Part shown: piece after piece, positions 35,731 to 48,634 of the stretch
How positions within the stretch are numbered: the stretch's first letter is position 1
Layout of the letters: each line of letters begins with the position of its first letter
Assembly (NCBI RefSeq): GCF_000003195.3
Contig: NC_012873.2
Location: forward strand, 65,481,615-65,545,614
Direction of reading: 5' to 3'
Length of the DNA stretch: 64,000 bases
Origin: Sorghum bicolor
Lineage: Eukaryota > Streptophyta > Magnoliopsida > Poales > Poaceae
Notes under the pieces: model-generated
Database searches by the model: none
What the model saw: only the letters and a program-made list of their open reading frames with translations
What the model was told of the DNA's origin: nothing
Made by a program: the position numbers and the translations under genes

Positions 35731-36006
35731 GAGCATCTCCAAGAGTTTAGCTAAAATGAGTAGGTAAATTCTAATATTTAGTTATTTTGTAAAATAGATA
35801 ACTTTTTAAAAAAGAAGAGGTTTACAACAGCATTGCTATCAGATAGCTAGTGTCAGTGGTTGGCTATATATGGCCAACGAAAATCAAGGGATAACAAACT
35901 TTTTATTTTACAAAACCAAATAACACATCTGTTGGAGCCTATTTTTCTACTATAAAAATTCTAAAAGGCCTTTATAATAAAAATAGCAAGGCTGTTGGAG
36001 TTGCTC
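35731..36006. mobile_element. MITE with GAGCAWCTCC ends, copy 1
   Basis: Left end GAGCATCTCCAAGAG, right end TGTTGGAGTTGCTC. Shares its whole body (CAGATAGCTAGTGTCAGTGG, TTTTACAAAACCA) with 53445-53730. AT-rich, non-coding. Confidence 0.75.
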
Positions 36007-37043
36007 GATTCAAATTTTCTAAAATTTGGTTATAAATAAATAAGGCCTCAGTCACGTCTTGCTCACACCAAGCGAACAGATGATGACAGCGGCGGTGGCC
36101 GCAACACGTTTTACACCTACCCTGTACAACAGTCTCTCCCGTCACCCATTGCATCCCAGACCATTTCGCCGTGTGGTCTGGGATTTTGAAGCAGCAGTAA
36201 GCCAGTAACGCGGCGGCTCTGGATCACTCGATGCCATGTGCTTTGGGCATTCAGCCCTGCTGCACAGACACAAAACTCTGTGTGACCGTGAGGGAGGATG
36301 CTGGTAATCCTTGCTAAGGAGGAAGAGGAACAATTCTTACTTTTGGCTGGTTGTTTTCCTGTACCATGGCGCCATATAGCTCCCTTCATGAGATGTATAA
36401 GTGCTTTGTTACTAAAGTAGTGAATACTGGACAGCAAACAAAAAATCAGAGGAATGTTTGGCTGAAATAAATAAAATCTATAACTAAGTTATACACGCAT
36501 AAATCTAAATAAAATCTATAACTAAGCTATACATGATCTAATGAGTATAAAATTTTTACTAAAGTTTAAGCATACAATACCATAAAAAATTCACCACAAT
36601 TAGATCATAGAAAATGAAGTTATGAATTATTCCATTTAATTATAGAAAAGCATAGATCTAAAGTTACAACAAAAATTTTATATTAAAGTATAATATATTA
36701 TATATTCACTATATATATCTACTCATGTGGAATCTAACAAAATTATATTTCCCCATTTTTCGATTTTTCTCTGATTTACTATGATTTTTCAAAGATTTAG
36801 CCAAAATTAAAAAAAAGACATAACCACCTTTGAAACCACTTATAACCGGGCCAGGGAGGTAAGGCAAATGGTTTTAAAAGTTGAGGAAGATGTTTGCCTG
36901 GTTTTGAAGTTCAAACAAAAAAAACAGACTTTCGCAAAAATCGAGAGAGAAAATATTGATTTTTCCCTAATTAAAAAGAAAAAAAAGAAAGCTCCCACAA
37001 ACACTAGGCCTGACAGGTCCATCCATCTGACTTACTTCGGTCC
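36007..37043. other. Intergenic upstream of RRP12
   Basis: AT-rich DNA. No gene recognised, and no element with matched ends. Confidence 0.35.
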
Positions 37044-37125
37044 AGCCCACTTAAAAGCCCTTAACCGCGCGCCAACGAAACAAAACGACGTAGCCAGAGA
37101 GCCCATCATCTCCCTCAAAACCCTA
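37044..37125 (+). promoter_or_regulatory. RRP12 proximal promoter with two site II motifs and a telo-box
   Basis: AGCCCA (complement of TGGGCT) at 37044-37049 and 37100-37105, and AAACCCTA at 37118-37125, all within 160 bp of the ATG at 37202. Telo-box plus site II is the known signature of plant ribosome-biogenesis and ribosomal-protein promoters, which fits the gene. Confidence 0.65.
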
Positions 37126-37201
37126 GAGCTTCAGTTTCCGTGCTCCCAGTGCATTCGGCCGGCGCGTGCGGCTTCCCACACCTCCCGCCCGCCCGCGCGC
37201 C

Positions 37202-40200
37202 ATGGCCGACGTCGACATGGCTGAGCTCCCACAGACCCCGCGCTTCACTGCCGGCGACGACGACCTCTCCTTGCTGGACGGAGAGGGCGACCTCGCCGCG
37301 GCAATCCTCGCGCGCCTCGGCGGCTCGCCGCGGGAGGACTTCCAGCACCTCTGCGCCACCGCCGCCGCCATGGCGCAGGCCGTTAGCGACCAGGGAGTAC
37401 CCGCCACCCCCGTAGCCTACTTCGCCGCGTCTGCCGCGGCGCTCGCCCCGCTTGCTCGCGCGGGGGCCGCAGGCGCCGACCGCCACGTCGCCGGAGCGCT
37501 CCTCGCCTTCCTCTCCGCGGCGCTGCCTGCCCTCCCGGCCGCCGTGGTGCGCGCCCGTGGCCGTGAGGTCGCCGACGACGTGATGCGCGTGCTCGATTTC
37601 CCTTCCATGCCCGATTCAGGCGTCAGGGCGGGGCTGAGGTGCCTCGCGCATTTGATATCTGCGGGGGACAGGGCGAACTGGGAGGCGGTAGAGCCTTTAT
37701 ACACTGTGATTCTGCGCCTCAGTACCGATCACCGGCCAAAGGTATGAACAAAGCTGACGCTCTCCAACTGCTGCTTTCATTCAAATTTTGTTCCCGTTCA
37801 AACTAACTAATGATACTCCTCACTGAGTGTGCCAATGTATGGAACTTGATTGTATAACCGTTTCTCATTTAGCCAGATTAGGGGCTCAAATCAGCGAGTC
37901 AATTACTACTTCTGTAAAGTATCGTTCAGCATCACTGAGAAGTTTGAAATCATATGTCATGACTTTTGTAAAAGTTGAGTCGTGCCCAAAATGTGTAGTC
38001 CATTAACATTAAGCCAGTAATTCATGGTTTACTTTGGTGGGTTATAGGTGCAGAAACAATCTCATTCATGCTTGCGGGATGTTCTCCTGAGTTTTCAAAG
38101 GCAACCAATTTTGGTTCCAGCAAGTGAAGCAATAACAAGATCTTTTGAGCGGTTTCTGCTGCTTGCTGGAGGATCTAGTTCTGTAAATACAGGTGCAGCA
38201 GAGGAAGGCCCCAAGGGGGCTAAGGAGGTCCTGTATATTTTGAATGCTTTGATATGCTGCCTTCCGCTTATGGCGTCAAAGCCTTCCAATACCATCTTGA
38301 AATATTTTAAACCACTGTTAGATTTGCATCAACCAATTTTGACAAGGAGTCTGTTGGACATTCTGCATGCTGTTGCTGAGAGTCCAACACTACAGCTAAA
38401 ATCGGATGTGTTATTGGATCTTCTGTGTTTGCTGGGGCTGTCAGTGTCTTCAGAAAGGAAATCAGGAGATGAAATGGCTTCGATTGCACGACTTTTACAT
38501 GTTGGTACTAAAAAAGTTTACAAGCAAAACAGGGACATTTGTGTTGTAAAGCTTCCATTGATATTTACTTCACTTGGAGGTTGGTTCTTCTCATAAACTT
38601 AGCATTTCTTAATTGGTCGATGATGCTTACATAGATTGCCATGTTCATTAACTAACTTTTTCTTGTTAATTGCTTGTCAGATATATTATCAAGTGAATTT
38701 GAAGAGGCGAGATTTTCTTCTGTGGAGGCTTTTAAAGGTTTAATAGATCACTGCATTGATGAAACCTTGGTGTCACAGGGAGTTGCTCAGATGAAGGCCA
38801 GACATCAAGGGGTGAAATCAGATCCCACAATCATAGAGAAGATATGTGCTATCCTAGAAGGCTTGCTAGATTTCCGCTACAGTGATGTCTGGGACAGATC
38901 ATTTCATGTAATTTCAGTGGCATTTGACAAGTTAGGTATGTGTTTCAGTACCTTAGCATGTCCTCTCACATCCATACTATTTTGTTAATGCATTTCATTC
39001 TGCATCATGTGTCATTGATTCTGTTATGATGGTGATAATAGATCATCATTTTCGTTATCTATAGCTTAGCTGTGTTGGAGATTTGGAGTTCCTAGTCTTA
39101 TCTGGTCACAACACACAAAGGCACCATGTTTTTATTCTTGGCCTCCGATATTTGTAAAATTAAGCTAACTTGCTATGTCCATTTTTTTTTGGATGAAAAT
39201 TTGATTATTTTATTTCTTTTACTTCTGCTAGTTACATACTTGTTATTAATAGGGGCCATGAGTTACTGAGCTGAGATCTATGACATTTATATATAAAAAC
39301 AGGAGAGTTTTCAGCTGACCTACTGCCGGAAGCAGTCAGGAACTTGGCAGACATGCAAAACTTGTCAGATGACGACTTTTCCTTCCGGAAGCAGGTACCT
39401 TTTTCCTGTAACTACACAGACAGTTAAATCCTCCTTGCTTAGTTAGCTTACCAACTAGGAATATATACTTCCTCCAGTAACAAATAAGTGTAGTCAACCA
39501 AACTTTGAGTAGATTACTTTTAATGTATTTACTTGGACTTTTTGAAAATGACACAAGCCTTGGAAAATAGTTTGACAAAGTATAATTTTCCTGTGTTCTA
39601 TAAATATGTTACAAAAATTTATAACTCAAAGTCGTGTTTTGGAAATCGCCCCTATGGCCCTGTTGTCCAAATTTTGACTTATTGTGACTGGAGGGAGTAT
39701 GTTTGCTGTTAAAGGATATGGGGTTTGTCAAAATGTTGCTTAGGGAATCAATGAATCATGGCTATTGTGCACTAGTGCTATCTTGTTCTGGTTAAAATAT
39801 ATTGCTAAGGGAATGGATGACAGTTAATGCTGTGCAGTGTGCACTTTCATGGCCTTCATACTGCAATGATTTATTTGGTCTTTGACTAGTAATCTCTTCC
39901 TTCCATTCTGCAGCTTGATGCATGTCTTGGTTCAGCGATTGCAGCAATGGGGCCAAAGAATGTTCTTGAAATTCTCCAGATTCAGTCAATATGTGATGAA
40001 AATGCGTGGATTCTCCCTATTATGGAGAAGCACATTGTTGGTGCCAGTTTACAATTTTTCTTAAGAGATATTCTGGGTATGGTTAAAGCCATTGAGAAAA
40101 GCATTCCTAAGGTATTTGGTATTGTTTGAAAATTCTCTGCTTTACAAGAATGACTTGATTTTGGACTGAGCTCTTACTGTGTGCACTCTCACTATGTTTT

Positions 40201-43200
40201 GGATATATCAACTGAGCAGCTTTTGAAGAATGACAAACTTTTCTCTGCCAAGAGAGCTGGAGGTTATGTGTATTCTCTGTGGTCTTTGTTACCATCTTGT
40301 TGCAACTACTCCTGTGACACATCAAGCAATTTTAGAGCTTTACAAGATGTCTTATGTGACACTCTCCAAAACCAACCTGACTTGCGTGGCGTTGTTTGCT
40401 CCAGTATTCAGGTGTTTCTCACGGTCTCATTTCTGTTGCACAAATTGTTTGCCCTTCTGAATGTCTTCTATATTTGTCTTTTGTCCTTTGTAGGTTTTAA
40501 TCAAACAAAACAAAGAAGCTCTGTCAGTTTCTAGGGAAGAAGACATTCTCGCTGAGGATGAAATAAGCAAATCTGAAAGAAGAGCAAAGGAACATTATAC
40601 TCAAAATCTGGCAGAGGAAAACTTGAAAGCGATACGTGCTTTCTCTTCGAAGCTTCTGGAAGTACTTTGTTCTATATTCTTGATGTCTTCGAATGATGCT
40701 ATTGGATTATTGCAGGTACATTATCTAATGTCTTCTTTGAAAAGAATTTCTGATCATATTGCTGTGGTTGAGTCATCGAGACTTGAGAGATACATTTTCC
40801 TAGCTAAAGACACTTTAAGCTTCTATATTTTTGTGGGAACTATTTGTTTTGGCTTCTTGAGTTGGTATGTTAAAGAACATTTTTTCTTTGGTGGGATGTT
40901 GATTATAGCCCTTCACAATTCCATCATATCCTCATTCCTCAATGACGTCACTTGAAATTTGACAGTGAAACTCTAATTTCTGTGCGCTGATTGTTGAAAC
41001 TATTGCTTTTGGAACCAAATTGTCATCTATACAATAAAGGAAGTCTCATACTTTATGGATTGAAATTATAGTTCTCATTGTGTGAGTCTGAATTAAATTA
41101 TAGTCCTCATTCCTCAATTCAGTTATGTTACTTAATTTGCATATTTCCCCCTCTTGATTGAACCTGTAGCCTGCTATAAGTGAGATAGCTTCCATATCAG
41201 ACAAAAACGTTGTTGGGAAATTCTTCCTTGATGCAATAAGAGAGTTGTTGGATGCTACAAAGGCTGTTAATGCAGAGCCTGTGGATGATAGTTCAATGGA
41301 AATTGAAGCTGATTCCAACAAGAATAGCATGAAGAGGTTTGTATGAGTTTATGCCCTTGGATTTCTTAGTTATTTGTAGATTTCAATCGAATTCTGATGT
41401 TGATCATAAGTCTTGATTTGGATTCCAGGGCTCTACTTTTGGATTTTGCAGCTTCATTGATGCCTGGTTTAGCTGCAAAGTCTATCAATGTGCTGTTCAG
41501 TTATGTGAAACCTGCAATTAAGGTACATATATGGTTTAATGCAAGTTAAGATTGTCTTTTTCATGTAACCACGAATCTAAGTTCAGTCCGTCACAATTTT
41601 TCCGTTTCCAGGACAGTGACTCTTTGATTCAAAAGAGAGCATACAAGGTCCTGTCAATGCTGCTCAAGGTCTGTTAATGTTTTTCAGTTTGTTCTTCATA
41701 TAAATTTTTGCACATAATAAAAGTTATGTTTCATTTATTTAATCAATGTCAATTGTTTCAGGATGCTGAATTTGTTGAAAAGAATTTGGATGTCTTGTTG
41801 GAATTGATGATTTCATCGTTGCCATGTCAATTTCCCTCGAAACGCTACAGACTCGAATGCTTATATCACCTTATTGTTTACATTTTGAAGGTTGGTAAAA
41901 AGAGGTGGCCATATCTTTTTGTTGTTGACAAATGTGTATTTGTACCTGGGAGAGCAGTAACAAGAACTCTACACTTGTCTCTGTCTGCAGGATTCATCTA
42001 CGGTTAGAAAGAGAGAAGTTATTAGTTCATTCATCACTGAAATACTTCTTGCATTGAAGGAGGTAATCTAAAGTTTGCATTTGGTTTTGGATGATTTCTC
42101 AGTTATTAGTTATAACAAGGAATGGCTCTCTGAACCAGGATGCTGGCAGCCTGCCAGCATCCTGGTGTGGCAGCCTGGCAGCATGATGTCTTCGGTGTGC
42201 AATATTTGTGTTCAAATGTTCCTTCACCGTAGTGTTAGGCTTAGTCCTGCCTTTTATGTTTAGAACAGTAGAGTCGGGAAGATTTTAATGGATGATGTTT
42301 CAGAAATTTGAACCTAAACTTAATACTTACGTTATTAGTTTGTTTCTCACCTTTTTGGACATCTATCAGTATAATTTATAAAATATTTACAAATGTACTA
42401 GCAAAGCTTCACATTGGTCGTTCAAAAAAACTATTTCTTTATTCTGATAGGACAGCTTTGCTAGTACATTTGTGGCATACCAAATAAACTCATGTGATTA
42501 ACAGTGTCTGGCTGATGTTTATTGACAGGCCAACAAGAAAACCAGAAACAGAGCTTATGATTTGCTTATTGAAATTGCCCGTGCATGTGAAAATGCTGGA
42601 AATGACGAGAGGAAGGAGGGCTTGCACCAGTTCTTTGGCATGGTACTTATACCTTCTGTCATTACCATTCTGACATGTTTTGTGTTTGCTCATAGCAATT
42701 AATTGTTTGGCAATTGAATACGAGATCTGTTCTACGCTGTATTCCTATACATAAGCCACACACTCATCATATGGTTCAACTTTTTCTGATTTTATGTTTA
42801 GGTTGCTGGTGGTATAGTGGCTGGTCAAACGCCATATGCAATTAGTGCCGTTGTAACTGGGTTGGCTCGGTTGACTTATGAATTCTCAGAGCTTATTGGA
42901 GTCGCTTACAAGCTCCTTCCTCAGACTTTCTTGCTTATGCAAAGGAACAACCGAGAAATAGTCAAAGTAAAGTGCACAACAGAATTCTAGCTTATACCTT
43001 TACCATTCCGTCCATCTTATAATTTTATCAGCTCTTTTACACTTCCATCGGCATTGTGGTCAGGCGAACTTAGGTTTTGTCAAAGCTTTAGTGGCTAAAT
43101 CTAAAGCCGACATGCTGCATGAACACTTGAGTGGAGTTGTTGAAGGCCTGTTAAGCTCGCAAAGTGATACAAAGAATTCCTTTAAAGCTAAGGTATCTGT

Positions 43201-44628
43201 TGCTCTTTTTTTATATATCACAATTTTTTTTGTCTGGTGAAATAACCATCGTTAAATTACTGGCACTTTATTAGTTCAAAGAAATGTGTGGATGTGATAA
43301 TATTTGTTTGTTGCTAGTGGCTTGTTCTATATTAGCCTATCAGGATGGATAGAAAAATCTTGAGTATGCATTGTTATCCTTTTCTTGGACCTTGCTATTA
43401 ACTCCACATTCTATTAACAGGTCAAGTCACTCATAGAAATTCTTGTGAAGAAATGTGGTTTAGATGCTGTGAAAGCTGTGATGCCTGAAGAGCATATGAA
43501 ATTGCTCACGAATATTAGGAAGGTAACGTCCATTGTTTTATGCTGCTCTTTACGGGCTCCCGGGGGGGGGGGGGGGGGGGGGGGAGGGGCATATTTTTCT
43601 CCAATCTTATCCTTTATGATTGAGTGCATGTGATGTTTGCCAGATTAATGAGCGAAAAATGCGGAAGACAAAATCTTCTGAGGATGGGGATGCCATGTCT
43701 ATGGCCTCAGGAGCTACAAGGTATCCTTTATTCAGTTGATGGAAGTGTATGGTCATGTTGTTGATGATACACATCTGAAAAAACAGAATCCACTGATAGC
43801 CTTCTAGGTTTGGGGAAATTAATGTGTTCCTATTTTTTGACCGTCTGTCCATGTTTCCTACAGGCAAAGTAGATGGAATCACACACAAATGTTTTCAGAT
43901 TTTGGAAGTGATGATGAGTCAGATGGTCCTTTTTCTACCCGACACACTGTTACTTCTCGATCTCGTACTGAATCAAAAGCTTCAACTCGGTACGTGAGGT
44001 GATATTGGCATACAGTGAGGTTCTGGTTAGCAGCTGAAATAATATTGTTTTGTTTATCCTGTCTAGGCTGAGCCGGAGGCGCCAAGGAGATAAGAACCTA
44101 TTGGAGAAGTTCATTGACCATTCAACTGGCGATCCCCTAGATTTACTTGACCAGAAAACGGTGCGGTTGGCTCTCAAATCAGCCGCAGGTAAAAAGAGGT
44201 CTGCACCCGATGATGACGATGAGGAGTTTGAGGTGGATACTGAAGGCCGTATAATCGTGCGAGAAGAGCGGGAGAAGAGGAAAAAGAAGCAAGTCTCTCG
44301 TGACGACGACGATGCTGATGGAAAGAGCTCTGTCAGAAGCCAGTCCGTTAAGAAGAGGAAGACTTCCAGCTCTGGATGGGCCTACACTGGCCACGAGTAC
44401 ACCAGCAAGAGGGCCAGTGGTGATCTGAAGAAGAAAGACAAGATGGAACCTTTTGCATACTGGCCGATGGATCGGAAGCTTCTCAACCGCAGGTCGGACC
44501 GCAAGGCGTCTGCGCGCAAGGGCATGTCCAGTGTCATGAAGATCACCAAGGGGCTTCAAGGGAAGAGTGCAAGTGCTGCGCTTTCTGCTAATCGGTCGGG
44601 AAAAATGAAGCACAAAAAGAACAAATAA
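37202..44628 (+). CDS. RRP12: RRP12-like ribosomal RNA processing protein
   Basis: Nineteen exons: 37202-37741, 38048-38579, 38681-38935, 39303-39394, 39914-40111, 40220-40411, 40494-40715, 41170-41336, 41429-41522, 41612-41668, 41762-41890, 41991-42062, 42529-42642, 42802-42966, 43064-43192, 43421-43522, 43644-43720, 43864-43989, 44067-44628. All join in frame; 1274 aa, the usual plant length. Starts MADVDMAELPQTPRF at an ATG in good context (CCATGG). Alpha-helical HEAT-like repeats fill residues of about 1-1000, including the NUC173 region typical of RRP12 (e.g. ILEGLLDFRYSDVWDRSF, GLARLTYEFSELIG). The C-terminus is acidic then very basic (KKRSAPDDDDEEFEVDTEGR, EREKRKKKQ, KMKHKKNK), consistent with nucleolar targeting. 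RRP12 acts in maturation and export of pre-40S and pre-60S subunits. Intron 4 holds a Stowaway-type MITE, intron 12 two hairpins and intron 16 a G23 tract. Confidence 0.93.
39468..39697. mobile_element. Stowaway-like MITE in RRP12 intron 4
   Basis: Ends CTTCCTCCAGTAACAAATAA and TTATTGTGACTGGAGGGAG; TA on both sides (39466-39467, 39698-39699). 230 bp. Confidence 0.85.
42135..42165. repeat. Perfect 15-bp palindrome with 1-nt spacer in RRP12 intron 12
   Basis: CCAGGATGCTGGCAG, one C, then its exact complement CTGCCAGCATCCTGG. Followed at once by the related TGGCAGCCTGGCAGCATGATG. Would form a near-loopless hairpin or a cruciform. Confidence 0.9.
42389..42473. repeat. Inverted repeat with 20-bp perfect arms in RRP12 intron 12
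   Basis: ACAAATGTACTAGCAAAGCT (42389-42408) and its exact complement (42454-42473), 45-nt spacer. The intron transcript would fold into a stem-loop. Could be a small MITE-type relic; no flanking duplication is visible. Confidence 0.85.
43562..43584 (+). repeat. G23 homopolymer in RRP12 intron 16
   Basis: Twenty-three G, then AGGGG. On the coding strand, so the pre-mRNA carries it and could form a G-quadruplex. Confidence 0.9.
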
Positions 44629-45616
44629 CTGGGGGTAGTGGTGATTGGTGACGAAGCTTTGGAGGAGCCGACCAGACGATGTTGTGGGGAAAATTTTGAT
44701 CTGTACAGTGCCAGGATGCAGAACTCAGAAGCTCGACACTTGGGTTTCTCGAGCTGTGTTTTGGTCTTCTCGGATTAGTCATGTATTAGAAGCTCGACAC
44801 TTGGGAGTTGTATTAGATTGGATCGTTCTGTTTGTATGATGGCTAGTAAATCATTATTTTTTTTTGTTGTGCACTTGTGCTGTCCACCAAAAATGTTTTG
44901 AGAAAACAAAAAATTGATCCGATTAAAAACAGGAAATGTTATAAGCACAAAAAAGAGCTCCGACCAAAGGTCAAAAATCGATAAAGGAAAATGTTTGGAT
45001 GAAAAACAGATCATTTTGAGCACCATAAATATTTCCCGAGCACGAAGTAGTTCTGATAAAGATGAAAATCATTCTGAGCACTAAATATTCCATGGGATTT
45101 TAATCGTCGGTGCCAAGCCACATATATTACTGATTGTGTGAATTGAAGAAATATAAGAAAAGGATTTAAATTACTTCAATAAAACTCTAAGACGTCATGT
45201 CAGGAATCAGGATTACTTTTTTTAGAGTTACACAACACAACGCACAAATACCACTGCTATGAATGCACATACATAAACCCTTATCTTTGGAGATTGGACC
45301 AATAAATCATCGAGATCCATGAAGTCACCGTACCCACTCCTACGAATAGATGTACATGTACCCTACTCCTATGAGTATGTTTAAATATTGGACGATAAAT
45401 CCTTAAGATTATTGAAGTCACCATAGGCCCCTCGCTGTCGACCAGAACGTCACTTACTACTAAAATATATTCTGTGAGCATCTTTGAAGACGTGACAGAC
45501 AAATCCTCACGATCGATGAAGTCACCATACTCATCTCTACAAACACATGCACAGAAACTCTACCCTTATGAGCATCTTCGAAGACTGATCGACAAATCAT
45601 CGAGTTTGATGAAGTC
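44629..45616. other. RRP12 3' flank and degenerate tandem-like repeats
   Basis: After the 3' UTR, 45290-45620 contains related units around GA(T/C)GAAGTCACCA and TCGCTGTCGA (near 45320, 45410, 45510, 45610, resuming at 46021), about 100 bp apart. They look like a decayed tandem repeat; no gene is seen. Confidence 0.4.
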
Positions 45617-45624
45617 ACCACAGG

Positions 45625-46020
45625 CAGGGGCGAAGTCAGAGATTTTAACCACCAGGGTCAACATATAATGACTAGGCTTTGTTTAGTTTCTAAAAAATTT
45701 TGCAAAAATTTTTAGATTCCCCATCACATCAAATCTTTAGACGCATGCATGAAGTATTAAATATAGACGAAAATAAAAACTAATTGCACAGTTTAGTCGG
45801 AATTGATAAGACGAATCTTTTGAGTCTAGTTAGTCCATGATTGGATAATATTTATCAAATACAAACAAAAATAGTACTATTCCTATTTTGCAAAATTTTT
45901 TGGAACTAAACAAGGCCTTATATGTGACACTTTTCTTATGGAAATAGCAGTGTGATAGTGGAATTTCCTCAAAGCATTGAAGTCATCTGACCCCGGTAAC
46001 AACATGTAGATTCGCCCCTA
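45625..46020. mobile_element. hAT-type MITE with 8-bp duplication, itself split by a Tourist-like MITE
   Basis: Ends CAGGGGCGAA and TTCGCCCCTA (inverted) with subterminal AGGGTCAA / TGACCCC. Flanked by a perfect 8-bp duplication ACCACAGG (45617-45624 and 46021-46028). Without the inner element it is about 150 bp. It landed in the decayed tandem repeat. Confidence 0.87.
45674..45917. mobile_element. Tourist-like GGCC-family MITE, copy F, nested in the hAT element
   Basis: GGCTTTGTTTAGTTTC at the left, GGAACTAAACAAGGCC at the right, full family body. Flanks CTA and TTA are near-identical 3-mers. Confidence 0.85.
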
Positions 46021-46028
46021 ACCACAGG

Positions 46029-48028
46029 TCCCTCGCTGTCGATGAGAATGTCGCTTATCACCAAAATCACAAAACTGTTAAATCCTAGAATGTTCATTTC
46101 CACGGAGAGTCAAACCTACTATTTCACTAGGATTTCCCCTCCTTATATAAGTCCACTTCTAAACTTATAAATTATGTGAGATGATAGTAGACATGACAAC
46201 TTATGTGGAAAGATTCATTATTAAATTTTATCAATATTTTGATATAGGTTAGGATGTATAAAAATAGATTAACCCCAGAGATATAGAATTATAGGAAAAA
46301 TAATGATGAAAATTAGTGATGCAGTTTTAAACATGAGTTATGACTAGCAAACATACATTCTGCGTTGTAACTTATGTTCAAGTTGTTGTGAGGTTACCTG
46401 GACGACTTGTGGCCTGAAGATTTATTTAGTAATCACATCACATATTTCAACTTGTCTGAAAATCTAATCTAACTTGTATGATAAGGGAGTTTTAGATAGT
46501 GATCGTTGAGCATGTCTATGTTCCAATTCGTTTTAGCATTAGACTCTGAACCGTGTTTGGGCACTGAACTAGTAGGAGCATGCATCTGGTTAATATTAGA
46601 TATATAGATATGACCATCCAAAGTAAACAAAGAAATGCATCAACACTGCTTCTAGTGCTTATAGGTTAATATTGTGTGTATGTGAATATTTGCATTGTGT
46701 TTCAAAATCCCATGCCAAAGTGGGTCCCAGTCAAGTTATGAGCTTTTACCTAACAATATGTCTTAATCTCAGCACACAACACGCAATCTCCTCGAACTCC
46801 AGGATTTTCCATTGTTTGGCGTTACTGCCGTGTCAGCCAATTTCACTGCCTAATTTCAGATCAGTGATAATTCGTTCAAGTTCAATAAAGCCAAGAAGCC
46901 AGTTCGGCTAAAAGGCTAAAAGACAGTGACCACCTAAATGAATGGTGTGTGGAAAAATTTTCGTCGGGAGATGGAAGACATTGGCCTTAGATCGTCCCCA
47001 AGCGCAAAGAGAGACCATTGCGTAGACAAAGCATAGAACTACAATCTTGCCTACTTTTGTAATTATTATGGTCTTAATTTCGTAATAGAAATTATCATTT
47101 TGTATAAATTGTTAATATGTGACAGTCTTATGTAGAGCCTTTAGAAGATTACAACAGTGATAAATAATTCACTTGTAAACTTAGCATCAACAATTACAGT
47201 CATAATCATATAATAAGAGATATGACAATAGCCGAACAGAGAAGTCATAGATTTTTTCTAATAATCGATGCAATATCTCACAAATTATAGGTCCATGGTG
47301 ATTAATTTGTTATGCATACATAGTTTGTCCTTCATTCACAAGAAAAAAGGGACTAATTTTCTTCTCTCGGTCTTCCTCTCTTCTATCCAAGTTGTTTTGT
47401 ATATATTCTGCTCTCTCCTCTCTTCCACATGTTGAACAGTCTCGAGTCTCGACCTAACTCGCAATACCCAAGGCCAGCATGCCAATCTATCAGGTTCGCA
47501 GAAGCTCAAAACTAACTAAGGTCTTAGCCTATCTCAATCTGAAAAATTATCTTCATCTAACCCAAACAATATTGATATTTTTTCCACGCGATATCCGTGA
47601 ACTATAGTGCGCTTGCAAAGTGCACGATAACAAGCATAAAATTACTACCCTACGAGATTATTCTTAACAGACAAGAATAATAAAATATTCATCTACAAGT
47701 TTCCAGTTTTCATCAACTCTCTTCTTTCCGACGATCACGTCCTTTCCACATGCATCCTTGCTGCAGCTGTTAGTTAGAACCAAGGACGCAACAATTGGAA
47801 GTTATCGTGACCTTCCAGTTTGCTGTCACCTCCATGAAAACCATCAATTGTATTGTACCTCCATTTGCTTAATTGTTTGGCATGCACCTTAATGGAAAAT
47901 TGGAAATGAAGAATTCAAACCCTAATGCTAATACCCTTGGCTCTTCCTGCCTTGCAAGCATCTGTCATTATACATATGAGCTCCACCAGCTATGATAGCG
48001 ATGGCAGTGGTGATCCTTACCTGAGCCA
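46029..48028. other. Intergenic, no gene recognised
   Basis: Two kilobases of AT-rich DNA. Open frames are short; no bounded repeat or RNA gene found. Confidence 0.35.
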
Positions 48029-48260
48029 AGTACACCAAACGACCAGTTTCACGAGTTAAAGTTTACCACCCGTCATATCAAATGTTTGGACATATGCATG
48101 AAGTACTAAATATAAACTATTTACGAAACTAAAAACATAGCTAGAGAGTAATTTGCGAGACGAATCTTTTGAGTTTAATTAGTCCACACTAATTGTTAAA
48201 TAAAACAAAAATGCTACAATACCTGTTAAATTTTAACAACCTCAACCAAACACCCCCTCA
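48029..48260. mobile_element. Tourist-like MITE, second grass family (GGGTGTTTGGTT type), decayed
   Basis: Body contains AATGTTTGGACATATGCATG, AAGTACTAAATATAAAC, TTTGCGAGACGAATCTTTTG and a right end CCAAACACCCC. Left end ACCAAACGACCAG is decayed. Related to but distinct from the GGCC family. Confidence 0.6.
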
Positions 48261-48634
48261 AAGATTCCTAACAGTGGTGCAACCATCAAGCAAACCGTAT
48301 CAGCAAACTACTTCTAGTTAATGCTGGTACGCTGTCAATTTTGGGCACCACAAACTTCAAATTGAACCTTTCTCGCTCACACTAGCTCATTTGGTTACTC
48401 CAAAACTTATCTGAACAATTGTAGTAGAGAATAATGTCCATACACATTTTCTAAAGAGATACAGAGAAATTTCACATGAATCATTTCAGTTTTCATATAG
48501 GAAAAACATAGTAACAAAAAAAGTTCCCACGTTTCAAACAGAGTACAACATGTTTTGGATGCAAAACTGCAGATATAATGATGCGTGTACAGTGTGGTTA
48601 GTGCATTAAGAGTTGAGGAGTATGTAACAGGGGG

